33,309 nucleotides of DNA from Candidatus Binataceae bacterium (GTDB taxonomy: Bacteria; Desulfobacterota; Binatia; Binatales; Binataceae): contig DASXMJ010000036.1 in assembly GCA_036495685.1 (NCBI GenBank), positions 1-33,309 of the forward strand, written 5' to 3'. The first letter of the stretch is position 1. Every line of letters begins with the position of its first letter. The position numbers and the translations under genes were made by a program. Below are positions 23,278-31,311 of this stretch, in pieces. The notes beneath the pieces were generated by a model. The model was not told where the DNA came from, did no database searches, and was given only the letters and a program-made list of their open reading frames with translations.

Positions 23278-23504
23278 GACTGACCCGGAGGTTTGTCACG
23301 CGGCTCGGACACGGGAGGAGGGAGCTGACCGCTGCGTGGAGGGTCATCCTCCATGGCCTCGCTCAGCTCGCGCATCACGCTGTTACTTGCAGCGCGCAGT
23401 TCGCGCAGTATCCGGGCGGCGGCGCGGATTACTTCCGGCATTCGTTCGGGGCCGAGAACTACCAGGGCGACGGCTAGAATCAGCAGTATTTCCAAAGGGT
23501 TCAA
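23274..23504 (-). CDS. tatB: TatA/TatB-type translocase subunit
   Basis: A 76-residue single-pass protein with the TatA/B signature: LEILLILAVALVVLGPERMPE (residues 4-24), in which the hydrophobic helix is followed by the conserved LGP hinge, and an amphipathic, charged helix (IRAAARILRELRAASNS). The C-terminal tail is Pro- and acidic-rich. It begins at a TTG (23502-23504). Upstream codons contain no better start, and a TATAAT on the minus strand (23587-23592) lies about 80 bases upstream. It is more TatB-like in position and fusion with tatC, but short like TatA. Confidence 0.9.
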   Translation of the reverse strand: MNPLEILLILAVALVVLGPERMPEVIRAAARILRELRAASNSVMRELSEAMEDDPPRSGQLPPPVSEPRDKPPGQS

Positions 23505-23586
23505 AGCAGGATGGCGTCGGATCGATTTGGCGATATATTGTCCCGAATGCTCCTCGGAAAAGCGCGCCGCTGCCGGTCAGATCATC

Positions 23587-23592
23587 ATTATA
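23587..23592 (-). promoter_or_regulatory. -10 element TATAAT for the tatBC operon
   Basis: The minus strand reads TATAAT at 23592-23587. The expected start is around 23580, 75 bases before the tatB TTG. There is no convincing -35 at 16-18 bases. TTGACT occurs only 11 bases upstream, too close for a normal promoter. Confidence 0.33.
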
Positions 23593-23611
23593 GCGGATCG
23601 TGGAGTCAACG

Positions 23612-24646
23612 ATGCTGAAGACGGCCCTGGTGACCGATCGCGCGTATGCCAGACATTTCGCGGGCCGTTCCCACCCCGAGCGTCCGGAGCGAATCCGCGC
23701 CATGATCGACATGACGGACTCGATTAAGCGCCCCGGGCTCCAGCATCGGGTGCCGCGCGAGGCAACCCTTGAGGAGATCGGGCTCTGTCACCAGCCCCAA
23801 TACGTGCAACTCATGCACGCGACCGGCACGCTCGAGCGGTTCGATTTCGACCCAGACACGCATACCTCGCGAGACTCGTACCGGACCGCGCTGCTCGCGG
23901 CGGGCGGCGTCCTCACCGCGGTGGAGGCCGTGATGGATGGAGAGACGGACAACGCGTTTGCGATAGTGCGTCCTCCCGGCCATCACGCGCTGCCCGATCG
24001 CGCAATGGGATTCTGTTTTTTCAACAATGTGGCCATCGCCGCCGCGTGGCTGCTCAAACATCGCGGCCTCAGGCGCATAATGATCGTCGATTGGGACGTG
24101 CATCACGGAAATGGCACGCAGGCGATGTTTTACGAATCGCCCGAGGTCCTCTACGCGTCGACCCACCAGTATCCGCATTATCCGGGGAGCGGCTCGCTGC
24201 ACGAGATCGGAGCGGGACGCGGCGAAGGATATACCATCAACGCGCCCATGCCGGCCAATTTTGGCGATGACGAATACCTGCGCTTCTTCGATGACTTCAT
24301 CTTGCCAATCGGCCGCAAGTTTCGCCCCGAGTTCATCCTGGTTTCGTCGGGATTTGACTGCCATTGGCGCGACCCGTTGGCGCAAATGCGCGTGACCGAA
24401 GAAGGGTTTGTCGCGATGGCGCGCCGGGTGAAGAAGTTGGCGGCGGAATGTTGCGGGGGAAAGATGGTGGCCGCCCTGGAAGGCGGCTATGACCTCGAAG
24501 CCCTAGTCAATTCCGGACGGGTGGTGCTCGAGGAGCTGGGCCGTTACCCCGACGAACCCATTTACCCCGCGCGCGACGGCGCCGCCGTTATGCCGATCAT
24601 CCAGCGCGCAGCACGGAACGTCGGCCGGTTCTGGAACCTCGCCTAG
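23612..24646 (+). CDS. Histone deacetylase-family (acetylpolyamine-type) hydrolase
   Basis: A 344-residue zinc hydrolase of the class II HDAC / acetylpolyamine amidohydrolase fold, deacetylating small acetylated amines or protein lysines. Visible are ALVTDRAYARHFAGRSHPERPERI at the N-terminus, VRPPGHHALPDRAMGFCFFNNVAIAA (tandem His plus Asp), IVDWDVHHGNGTQAMF (zinc-binding Asp and His), STHQYPHYPGSG and VSSGFDCHWRDPLAQM (second zinc-binding Asp), and a closing LEGGYDLEAL motif. All key residues are present and the length is typical. The ATG at 23612 has GGAG 6 bases upstream; an upstream GTG adds four residues. The FHA-CAP gene begins 2 bp after its stop. Confidence 0.94.
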   Translation: MLKTALVTDRAYARHFAGRSHPERPERIRAMIDMTDSIKRPGLQHRVPREATLEEIGLCHQPQYVQLMHATGTLERFDFDPDTHTSRDSYRTALLAAGGVLTAVEAVMDGETDNAFAIVRPPGHHALPDRAMGFCFFNNVAIAAAWLLKHRGLRRIMIVDWDVHHGNGTQAMFYESPEVLYASTHQYPHYPGSGSLHEIGAGRGEGYTINAPMPANFGDDEYLRFFDDFILPIGRKFRPEFILVSSGFDCHWRDPLAQMRVTEEGFVAMARRVKKLAAECCGGKMVAALEGGYDLEALVNSGRVVLEELGRYPDEPIYPARDGAAVMPIIQRAARNVGRFWNLA

Positions 24647-24648
24647 GG

Positions 24649-26067
24649 ATGGGTCAGCAACCTCTGTCCGGAGATTCATCGCCGGGTAGGTTCGCCGCAC
24701 GGCTCGTTGCGGTCGGGGGATCGACGCCGCGCGAGTATCGGCTGCGGGCCGGCAAAACCTCTATTGGTTACGCCAAAGACAACGACATCGTGCTCGATGC
24801 CTCCACCGTCTCGCGCTACCACGCGGTGATCCAGCGCCGGATCGGCGGTTATACAGTTACCGATCTCGAGTCGACCAATGGAACGTTTGTCAACGGTCTT
24901 CGAATCAAAAACCCTACCGCACTGAAGCGCGGCGACGACGTGCGCTTCGGCGACGCGCGCTTCGCATTTCTGGCTCGCCGCCGGTCCATCATTCAGGAGT
25001 TTCGCTCAATTCGCGCCTTCCCGCTCGCTCTTGTCACGGTGTTCCTTTTCGCGATCGGCTTCGGGGTGGTGCGCTATCGGGTGTGGAAGGCTGCGAAGCT
25101 GGGGGTGACAAACGGCGTACCAGCGCCGGCCGCGTCCACCGCAAGCAATTCCGTCGGGACGCAATCGGCGGCCTCATCCGCGAGCAGCGAGTCTCCCACT
25201 GGCAGCAATGCCCCTTCAGCGACCGAGCCCGAATGGCTTGCGCTGCTTAACTGGTATCGCAAGCTCTCCGGGCTTAAACCCGTGTTCGAAGATTCGAAAC
25301 TGAGCGCGGGTGATCAGGCGCACGTGCGGTACCTTCTCGCCAACTACTCCGAAGCGCTGCGCAACGGCGCGATGCCGGGGGGCGAAATGCACGAGGAGCG
25401 AGACGGTAGCCCTGGGTATAGTCCCGACGGTGCCAAGGCCGGCAAACAAAGCGACGTCGATTTCGTTTACTGGCATGGGCACCAACCTGCGGGGCTGGTG
25501 AATTTCGCGATCCTGGACTGGATCAGCGGCGCGTTTCATCGCTTGCCGCTGCTCAATCCGAACCTGCGCCGGGTTGGCTACTACGACTTTTGTGGAGGGG
25601 GCATCTGTGTTGCGGCGATGAATGCCATAGGTGGCGCGGACGCAGGCGGCTTGCGTCAATCATTCCCGCGTCCCCTAAAATTTCCTCCCGCCGATGCGGG
25701 GATCGACTTGCGAACCTTCGAAAACGAATGGCCCGATCCACTGACCGCGTGTCCGGGCTATGCTGCGCCGACCGGTTTGCCAATTACCTTGACCTTGGGA
25801 AGCTTTGTCCCCGCAAAACTTGAACGGTTCAGCGTCGAAAGTGTTTCCCCCGATGGTACGACGAGCAAAGTGGACGCATGTGGATTCGATGCCGCTACCT
25901 ATGTCAACCCCGAGTCATACGGTCAATCGGCTGGGCGCGAAGTGCTGGCCGCGAACGGGTCGGTAGTGGTAATCCCGCGCCGCCCCCTGACCCGCGGCGC
26001 GACCTACTCGGTGCGGATGACCGTCAATGGCCACGAATATGACTGGACCTTCTCGGTGAACATGTAG
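24649..26067 (+). CDS. FHA - transmembrane - CAP domain fusion
   Basis: The 472-residue protein joins three parts. Residues about 22-108 are an FHA domain: GKTSIGYAKDNDIVLDASTVSRYHAVI then DLESTNGTFVNGLRI, the phosphothreonine-binding loops (the usual GR is GY). A transmembrane helix lies at about 124-143. After a Ser/Ala-rich linker comes a CAP/SCP-like domain (about 194-325): EWLALLNWYRKLSGL, AGDQAHVRYLLANYSEAL, GGEMHEERDGSPGY and VGYYDFCGGGICVAAMNA. The tail (326-472) is an Ig-like or beta domain. The topology would place FHA in the cytoplasm and CAP outside. It starts 2 bp after the deacetylase gene, so the two are translationally linked. I know no described protein with this order, but I cannot search. 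Confidence 0.8.
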   Translation: MGQQPLSGDSSPGRFAARLVAVGGSTPREYRLRAGKTSIGYAKDNDIVLDASTVSRYHAVIQRRIGGYTVTDLESTNGTFVNGLRIKNPTALKRGDDVRFGDARFAFLARRRSIIQEFRSIRAFPLALVTVFLFAIGFGVVRYRVWKAAKLGVTNGVPAPAASTASNSVGTQSAASSASSESPTGSNAPSATEPEWLALLNWYRKLSGLKPVFEDSKLSAGDQAHVRYLLANYSEALRNGAMPGGEMHEERDGSPGYSPDGAKAGKQSDVDFVYWHGHQPAGLVNFAILDWISGAFHRLPLLNPNLRRVGYYDFCGGGICVAAMNAIGGADAGGLRQSFPRPLKFPPADAGIDLRTFENEWPDPLTACPGYAAPTGLPITLTLGSFVPAKLERFSVESVSPDGTTSKVDACGFDAATYVNPESYGQSAGREVLAANGSVVVIPRRPLTRGATYSVRMTVNGHEYDWTFSVNM

Positions 26068-26201
26068 TCGCCCGCCAGCGGTTGGCTCGGGCAGGTCGTC
26101 TTGCACCTCGATTTATAAAGAATCAGGTCCCTGCGCCGTGGGATCTTCTAGAGTGGGTTCGCCTTCACCTGTCGATTCTGCTGTGGAGGACGCGCGCCGC
26201 C

Positions 26202-27446
26202 TCACGGCTCGAAATCCAGTGCGATAACAGTCTGCAGCGGAGCGATCGCATTTTCCGGAACGTCGATTATCAGCTCGCCGACTGGATCCTGATTGAACAT
26301 CATTTCAGTGACGACTCCGCGTCGGTGGATGCGGAGCTGCTCGCCCGATGCGAGCACGCTAGCCGCCCTGATCTTGCGCAGATGGACTCCGCGGACCGAA
26401 ATCGTGTCATAGGGGCGCGCGAGCAAGTGCAGATAAACGCGATTCTCACGCCGGGTTGAGGGGCCGTAGAACTGCCAGGGCTCGAGTCCCGGTTGGCTTC
26501 CAACGATGCTCTCGCCGCTGCGCGCCATCCAGTCTGCGATCGCGTCGAGCCGCTCGGCTTGCTCCTCGGCCAGGGAGCCGTCTCCACGCGGGCCGACATT
26601 GAGCAGCAGCTTTCCGCCCTTGGTGGCAACTTCCGAGAGGGTGTTGATGAGGCGGCGGACCGACTTGTACTGACGGTCGGACGGGTTGTAGCCCCAACTG
26701 TTGTTCATCGTCATGCAGGTTTCCCAGGCGCGCGCCGGTACCCGGGCAGGGACCCCCTGCTCGGGGGTGTCGTAGTCGCCGCAGCCGGGCAGTCGGTCGT
26801 TGATTACGATTTCCGGCTGCAGTTCGCGAATCATCTTTTCCAGCTCACGCGCCTGCCATTCTTCGGGCGTGCGCTCCCAGCCGCCGTCGAACCACAGCAG
26901 ATCGATTCTTCCGTAGTTGGTGAGAAGTTCCCGAATCTGCCCGAACATCGAGCTGCGAAAGCGATTCCACTGCGCCTCCGTCCCGCGGCGCCATTGTCCC
27001 CATCGATAGGGCTTGTCGCTTTCCGCGAAGGCCGGGTAGTCGGGGTCGTGCCAATCGATCAACGAGAAATAGAGCCCGACGCGAATTCCCTCGGCGCGGA
27101 AGGCCTCGACATATTCCCGCACGATGTCGCGCCGAAACGGGCTATGTTCGATCGTGTAGCTGGTGTGGCCCGAGTGGAACATCGCGAATCCGTCGTGATG
27201 CTTGCTGGTGAGCACGGCGTATTGCATACCAGCGCGCTTGGCCAAGCGCGCCCATTTTTGCGGATTGAATTTTACCGGGTTAAACGTGCCAGCGGTCGAA
27301 TGATACTCATCCACCGAAACCGCTTGCCCCTGGGGCAGCACGCCGACGCCCGCGACTAGCGGCCACGAAAGCTCCCATCCGCGCTGACTGCTCGCGCCCC
27401 AGTGAATAAACATGCCGAAACGCGCCGCGGTGAACCATTCCTGCAT
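26202..27446 (-). CDS. GH29 alpha-L-fucosidase
   Basis: I start at the ATG 27444-27446, giving 414 residues; the longer open frame upstream is the antisense of the divergent LLM gene. The N-terminus MQEWFTAARFGMFIHWGASS is the GH29 opening motif. YAVLTSKHHDGFAMFHS follows, and RIDLLWFDGGWE carries the catalytic nucleophile, Asp187. The acid/base Glu is less conserved in this family and cannot be assigned from sequence alone. KGGKLLLNVGPRGDGSL marks the end of the barrel. The C-terminal 100 residues form a beta-sandwich tail. No signal peptide is present, so it would act in the cytoplasm on fucosylated oligosaccharides, unless the true start is upstream. It converges with the FHA-CAP gene over a 134-bp gap. 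Confidence 0.88.
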   Translation of the reverse strand: MQEWFTAARFGMFIHWGASSQRGWELSWPLVAGVGVLPQGQAVSVDEYHSTAGTFNPVKFNPQKWARLAKRAGMQYAVLTSKHHDGFAMFHSGHTSYTIEHSPFRRDIVREYVEAFRAEGIRVGLYFSLIDWHDPDYPAFAESDKPYRWGQWRRGTEAQWNRFRSSMFGQIRELLTNYGRIDLLWFDGGWERTPEEWQARELEKMIRELQPEIVINDRLPGCGDYDTPEQGVPARVPARAWETCMTMNNSWGYNPSDRQYKSVRRLINTLSEVATKGGKLLLNVGPRGDGSLAEEQAERLDAIADWMARSGESIVGSQPGLEPWQFYGPSTRRENRVYLHLLARPYDTISVRGVHLRKIRAASVLASGEQLRIHRRGVVTEMMFNQDPVGELIIDVPENAIAPLQTVIALDFEP

Positions 27447-27581
27447 GACCGCGAATTGTGGCGTGCAAAAGTTGTCCTGTCCAACCGAAGTCTCTGAACC
27501 GGTTCGGAAGGCACTGGGAGTTGGCTGCGGCTCATGGTATTGGAAAAAGATGTCCGGTGTTGAGCCGGTGGAGGCTGTGAA

Positions 27582-28832
27582 ATGAAAATATCGATGTTCC
27601 ACCTGATGCCGTATCGTGATCTGCCGGCGGACTTCGAGAAACGCTATAACTCGGTGTGGGTCGATCCTCCCTATTGGGAGCTCGCCGATTCGACCAAGAT
27701 TGGCCAGTACTACAACTGGACCCTCGATGAACTTATTCACGCCGCGAACCGCGGCATCGACGGCATCTGCGTCAACGAGCATCACCAGAACGCTTACGGA
27801 TTCATGCCGAATCCCGACCTGATGGGTTCGGTCCTCGCGCGCGCCACCAACGGCACCCACGTCGCCGTGGTGCAGATGGGCTCGACGTTGCCGACCTCAA
27901 ACCCTCCGATTCGCGTCGCCGAGGAATATTCGATGATTGATTGTATCTCCGGGGGCCGCCTGGTCGCAGGGATGCCGCTCGGCACTTCGCAAGACGTGAA
28001 TCTTTGCTACGGAATTTCGCCGATCGAACAGCGTGAGCGATATTATGAAGCTCACGACCTGATTCTAAAGGCGTGGACCGCTCGCGAAATTTTCGCGTGG
28101 AACGGCAAGTACTTCAAATTGCCGATGGTCAATATCTGGCCGCGCCCGATACAGAAGCCGTTTCCGCCGGTGTGGATCCCCGGCAGCGGGAGCCTCAGCA
28201 CGTGGGATTTTTCTGCACGTAACGACCACTGCTACTGCTTCCTCTCTTACTGGGGCAACAACTTTGGCAAGCGCGTGATGGACGGCTGGTGGGATTTCGT
28301 CGCGAAGGGTAACCACGATCCGAATCCCTTCCGCGCCGGGTTCCTGCAGCTGGTCGCGGTCTCCGAAACCGACGCGAGCGCAGAAAAGGAGTACTACCCG
28401 CACATCCGTTACTTCTACGACAAGTGCTTGCACATTCAGCCCGAATATTTTCCCGTCGCGGGCAACCAGGATTACAAGAGCCTGGTTAACAGCGTCACCA
28501 AGCTGAACCCGCAGATGTTCGACTTGATGAACAAGATTCCGACCTGGGGTTACAAGGACTTCGTCGAGAATCAGTTTGTTATCGCGGGCAGCCCGGCGAC
28601 CGTGCGCCAGCAGCTGATGGAGGCCGTGAAGAAGCTCCGGGTCGGAAACCTGATGGTGCTGCTGCACATCGGTTCGATGCCGCACGACCTTACCATCAAA
28701 AATATCGATCTGTTTTGCCGGGAAGTCATGCCGCACTTCTGCGATGTGTGGGAAGACCAATGGGAGAACAAGTGGTGGCCGGAAAAGCTGCGCGCCCGGC
28801 CTAACGGCAAGGGCGCTTCCGCCCGCGCATAG
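27582..28832 (+). CDS. LLM-class flavin-dependent oxidoreductase
   Basis: A 416-residue luciferase-like monooxygenase-family protein. MFHLMPYRDLPADFEKRYNSVW opens it, GICVNEHHQNAYGF and VAVVQMGSTLPTSNPPIRVAEEYSMID hold the typical strand and pocket residues, GGRLVAGMPLGTSQDVNLCYG the cofactor loop, and PPVWIPGSGSLSTW the later barrel. It has a longer C-terminus than the 306-residue LLM protein at 14802. GGAGG lies 7 bases before the ATG. It stops at TAG (28830-28832); the same frame stays open for 40 more codons of Ala/Lys/Arg-rich sequence. The alpha/beta hydrolase 95 bp downstream is probably co-transcribed, and the two could act in turn on one substrate. Confidence 0.9.
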   Translation: MKISMFHLMPYRDLPADFEKRYNSVWVDPPYWELADSTKIGQYYNWTLDELIHAANRGIDGICVNEHHQNAYGFMPNPDLMGSVLARATNGTHVAVVQMGSTLPTSNPPIRVAEEYSMIDCISGGRLVAGMPLGTSQDVNLCYGISPIEQRERYYEAHDLILKAWTAREIFAWNGKYFKLPMVNIWPRPIQKPFPPVWIPGSGSLSTWDFSARNDHCYCFLSYWGNNFGKRVMDGWWDFVAKGNHDPNPFRAGFLQLVAVSETDASAEKEYYPHIRYFYDKCLHIQPEYFPVAGNQDYKSLVNSVTKLNPQMFDLMNKIPTWGYKDFVENQFVIAGSPATVRQQLMEAVKKLRVGNLMVLLHIGSMPHDLTIKNIDLFCREVMPHFCDVWEDQWENKWWPEKLRARPNGKGASARA

Positions 28833-28859
28833 GTTGCGGCACCGAAGACTGGCAAATCC

Positions 28860-28888
28860 CGCGCGGCCGGCACCAAGGCGGCCGCGCG
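28860..28888. repeat. 10-bp perfect GC-rich inverted repeat
   Basis: CGCGCGGCCG (28860-28869) and CGGCCGCGCG (28879-28888) form a perfect stem around a 9-base loop in the 95-bp gap between the LLM and hydrolase genes. There is no T-run, so Rho-independent termination is not supported. It may stabilise the mRNA end or attenuate. Confidence 0.7.
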
Positions 28889-28927
28889 CATCCCCTTGAA
28901 TCCAGAATCCAGGAAGGCTGCGAAAAG

Positions 28928-29707
28928 ATGGCGGCGAGCAAGGAACAAACGGTAAGCGTGTGGGGCGACAAGGTACATCCCTCGGTCAAAATTTCGGGCG
29001 GTGGTGCGCCGCTGGTCTATCTGCACGGCGGATACGGCCTCATCGAGACCGAACTCGTCGATGAGCTGGCGAAGAATTTTACCGTTTACGCGGTGCCCCA
29101 TCCCGGCCTCACCCCCGGCGACGAGGACGCGATCAAAGCGCTTGATGATTTCTGGGACCTCGTTCTCTACTACTATGACTTGTTCGACAAGCTCGGACTC
29201 AAGTCGCCCGCGGTGGTGGGGCATTCTTTCGGCGGAATGGTCGCGGCCGAAGTGGCCGCCACCGACCCCACGCGGGTCAGCAAGCTGGTGTTGATCAATT
29301 CACTGGGACTGTGGCTCGATGAGCGGCCCATTCGGAATTATATCGTTACGGCACAAACCGAACTGCCGGGTTTGCTATTCCACGATCCCCACCATCCCGC
29401 GCAGAAGCGAATCATCCTCAACCCCGAAGACCAGGAAGGGTTCATCCGCATCTCCTGGGCGCTCGGCTGTACCGGCAAATTCTACTGGCCGATTCCCGAT
29501 AAGGGACTCAAGAAACGCCTGCATCGGATCACGGCGCCCACGCTGCTGCTGTGGGGTAACCATGACAAGCTGCTGGCGCCCGCGTACGGGGAGGAATTCA
29601 AGAAGGGCATACCCGACGCCAAGTTGGAAATCATCGACGGCGCGCACATGATGCCACTTGAGGCTCCGGCGAGGGTCGCGGCGGTGGTTACTGCGTTCCT
29701 GAAATGA
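28928..29707 (+). CDS. Alpha/beta hydrolase
   Basis: A 259-residue cytoplasmic alpha/beta-hydrolase fold protein. VYLHGGYGLIETEL supplies the HGG oxyanion region, VVGHSFGGMVAAEVAA the nucleophile elbow with Ser100, LLLWGNHDKLLAP the acid (Asp) strand, and IIDGAHMMPLEAP the catalytic His. It resembles meta-cleavage-product hydrolases and small esterases. The ATG has AGGAAGG about 10 bases upstream. It follows an LLM oxidoreductase with a GC-rich hairpin in the gap, and its stop codon is 4 bases before the pseudoknot candidate. The substrate is unknown, but LLM plus hydrolase pairs commonly open or hydrolyse the oxidised product. Confidence 0.87.
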   Translation: MAASKEQTVSVWGDKVHPSVKISGGGAPLVYLHGGYGLIETELVDELAKNFTVYAVPHPGLTPGDEDAIKALDDFWDLVLYYYDLFDKLGLKSPAVVGHSFGGMVAAEVAATDPTRVSKLVLINSLGLWLDERPIRNYIVTAQTELPGLLFHDPHHPAQKRIILNPEDQEGFIRISWALGCTGKFYWPIPDKGLKKRLHRITAPTLLLWGNHDKLLAPAYGEEFKKGIPDAKLEIIDGAHMMPLEAPARVAAVVTAFLK

Positions 29708-29711
29708 AAGC

Positions 29712-29791
29712 GAGGCGAGGCTGAGCCCGAAAGGGCCAGTTACTGTGCTTGAGCGGAAGGGGAACGGACGAACCTCGCCTCCAAGTCCGTT
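29712..29791 (+). ncRNA. Candidate structured RNA with H-type pseudoknot
   Basis: Two perfect complementary pairs interlock. Stem 1 is GAGGCGAGG (29712-29720) with CCTCGCCTC (29773-29781). Stem 2 is AACGGAC (29763-29769) with GTCCGTT (29785-29791). The crossing order is left1, left2, right1, right2, with 3-base junctions (29770-29772 and 29782-29784), as in an H-type pseudoknot. Loop 1 contains GCCC-GAAA-GGGC (29725-29736), a GNRA-capped hairpin. The element lies between the hydrolase stop and the cyclophilin gene, so it could be a 5' leader element, a 3' processed RNA or a riboswitch-like aptamer. I recognise no known riboswitch or ribozyme consensus. Confidence 0.42.
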
Positions 29792-29868
29792 GAGCTGAAC
29801 CCTTGCACCTTCGCGTTGCGTCGAATACTTCCATTAGACTTGTTGGCATCGACCCCAAGAGCACAGTA

Positions 29869-30429
29869 GTGAAGCTTTCCAGACATTCCTGGGTGGTGAC
29901 GATCCTCGCGGTTCTGGCGATCGCCTCCGCCTGCAATGGCTCAAGCTCGGATGGTTTACCCGTGAGAAATACCGGACATTACGCGATCGTCGAGACGGAC
30001 CGGGGCACCTTTGTGATGGAACTCTATCCCAAAGTCGCGCCCAAAACCGTCGAGAACTTTGAAACCCTGGTCAAAAAGGGCTTCTACAACGGCCTCACCT
30101 TCCACCGCGTGGTACCCGACTTCGTGGTGCAGGGCGGTGACCCGGACGGCACCGGAATGGGTGGTCCCGGTTACACGGTTCCCGCCGAAATCGACAAGAA
30201 CGAACATCATCTGCGGGGGAGTGTTGCGACCGCGCGCACCGGCGACGAAGTGAATCCCAAACGGGAATCCTCGGGCAGCCAATTCTACATTTGCATGAAG
30301 CCGCAGCCGGGCCTTGACGGCGACTATACGATCTTTGGCGGCGTGATTAAGGGAATGGATGTGGTCGACCAGATTCAGAAGGGCGATCACATGAAGAAAA
30401 TCACGCTCGCAACGGAGCCGCCCAAGTAG
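29869..30429 (+). CDS. Peptidyl-prolyl isomerase (cyclophilin-type) lipoprotein
   Basis: I start at the GTG at 29869-29871, which opens a signal peptide (VVTILAVLAIASAC) with a lipid-modified Cys about 20 residues in; an upstream ATG at 29803 gives a less typical N-terminus. The mature domain is cyclophilin: GTFVMELYPKVAPKTVENF, NGLTFHRVVPDFVVQGGDPDGTG, SGSQFYICMKPQPGLDGDYTIFGGV, all active-site blocks including the FHR and QFF-like stretches. It catalyses cis-trans Xaa-Pro isomerisation and would be an envelope folding helper. It ends 9 bp before the PHP gene, so the two are likely co-transcribed. The preceding 160 bp hold the pseudoknot candidate. Confidence 0.9.
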   Translation: MKLSRHSWVVTILAVLAIASACNGSSSDGLPVRNTGHYAIVETDRGTFVMELYPKVAPKTVENFETLVKKGFYNGLTFHRVVPDFVVQGGDPDGTGMGGPGYTVPAEIDKNEHHLRGSVATARTGDEVNPKRESSGSQFYICMKPQPGLDGDYTIFGGVIKGMDVVDQIQKGDHMKKITLATEPPK

Positions 30430-30438
30430 AATCAAGTG

Positions 30439-31158
30439 ATGGCATCCGGAAGCGGGCACCCCTCGGGGCCCTACTTCAGCGTAGACCTTCATCTTCACAC
30501 CAACCGCGGCAGTTCGGATTCGAACCTGGCGCCGGGTGATCTGGTCGCGCGCGCGGGCGCGATTGGGATCGGCGCGGTGTGCATCACCGAGCACGACACT
30601 ATGTGGGAACCGCGCGAGATGGACCTGCTGGGCAACGAGTCCGGGGTGGTGTTCCTGCGCGGCATGGAGGTAACCACCGACATGGGGCACATCGGGGTGT
30701 TCGGCCTCGATCGCTACGTGGGTGGAATCTACAAGCTCTCGGAGCTGCGCAAGGTGGTGGATGCGGCCGGCGGAATCCTGGTCGCAAACCATCCGTTTCG
30801 CTACAAGCTCGACCCGCGCTTTTCCTTCATCAATCCCGACGGCGAACCGATCGATCCCGATCGTCCCGACCGCGCCGCCAAGCTGGCAATCTTTGAGTTT
30901 GTCCATGCGATCGAGGTGCTGAACGGCGCCTGCTCCGAGGAGGAGAATGTGTTCGCGCTGCGGGTGGCGCGTCACCTTAAGAAGCCGGAGGTTGCGGGGT
31001 CCGACTCCCATTCCGCGGGTTCCATCGGCTGTGTAAGTACCCTGCTCGACGCGCCGGTACATGATGAACGCGGGCTCATCGAAGCGATCAAAGGCGGCAG
31101 GTGCAGAGCGGGCCGCGGTCTCCTGCAGAATGCACTTGCTATTTTCGAGCTGCCTTGA
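30439..31158 (+). CDS. PHP-domain metallo-phosphoesterase
   Basis: A 239-residue PHP-family protein with the metal motifs DLHLHTNRG (motif I), ITEHDTMWEP (motif II), LVANHPFRY (motif III) and GSDSHSAGSIG (motif IV), the arrangement of stand-alone PHP phosphatases/nucleases related to YciV/RNase AM and histidinol-phosphatase-like enzymes. A trinuclear Zn/Mn/Fe site is expected. The substrate (nucleotide or sugar phosphate) is not readable. The ATG at 30439 is preferred to an overlapping GTG. It lies 9 bp after the cyclophilin stop. Cytoplasmic; no signal peptide. Confidence 0.9.
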   Translation: MASGSGHPSGPYFSVDLHLHTNRGSSDSNLAPGDLVARAGAIGIGAVCITEHDTMWEPREMDLLGNESGVVFLRGMEVTTDMGHIGVFGLDRYVGGIYKLSELRKVVDAAGGILVANHPFRYKLDPRFSFINPDGEPIDPDRPDRAAKLAIFEFVHAIEVLNGACSEEENVFALRVARHLKKPEVAGSDSHSAGSIGCVSTLLDAPVHDERGLIEAIKGGRCRAGRGLLQNALAIFELP

Positions 31159-31251
31159 ACCACAACCGGCCGGAAAATCCCTGACTTTCGCAGAACCTGG
31201 GCTTGCGGGGGTGCGGAAGCGCTCAAATCTGCGGATTTCTCCCCTCTTCCG

Positions 31252-31281
31252 TTGTGACAGCGGGAAGTGGTGCGGTAAAAT
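31252..31281 (+). promoter_or_regulatory. Candidate promoter for ptsP
   Basis: TTGTGA (31252-31257), 18 bases, then TAAAAT (31276-31281; five of six matches to TATAAT). Transcription would start about 31288, 24 bases before the ptsP ATG. Just upstream, AAATC (31225-31229) and GATTT (31234-31238) form a small hairpin without a T-run. Confidence 0.4.
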
Positions 31282-31311
31282 TCTCGCGCACTCGGGTCTT
31301 GAATCACGCTT

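Noticed and set aside
23606..24385. Minus-strand frame of 259 codons over the deacetylase
   Set aside because: HDAC metal motifs are on the plus strand; the antisense frame is Arg/His-rich without a domain.
385..28832. TAG codons in istB, MFS and the LLM read-through frame as evidence of amber recoding (TAG = amino acid)
   Set aside because: TAG also ends genes at conserved C-termini in the window: moaA after its Gly-Gly end, arsB, the deacetylase and the FHA-CAP gene. TAG is therefore a stop here, and the internal TAGs are lesions.
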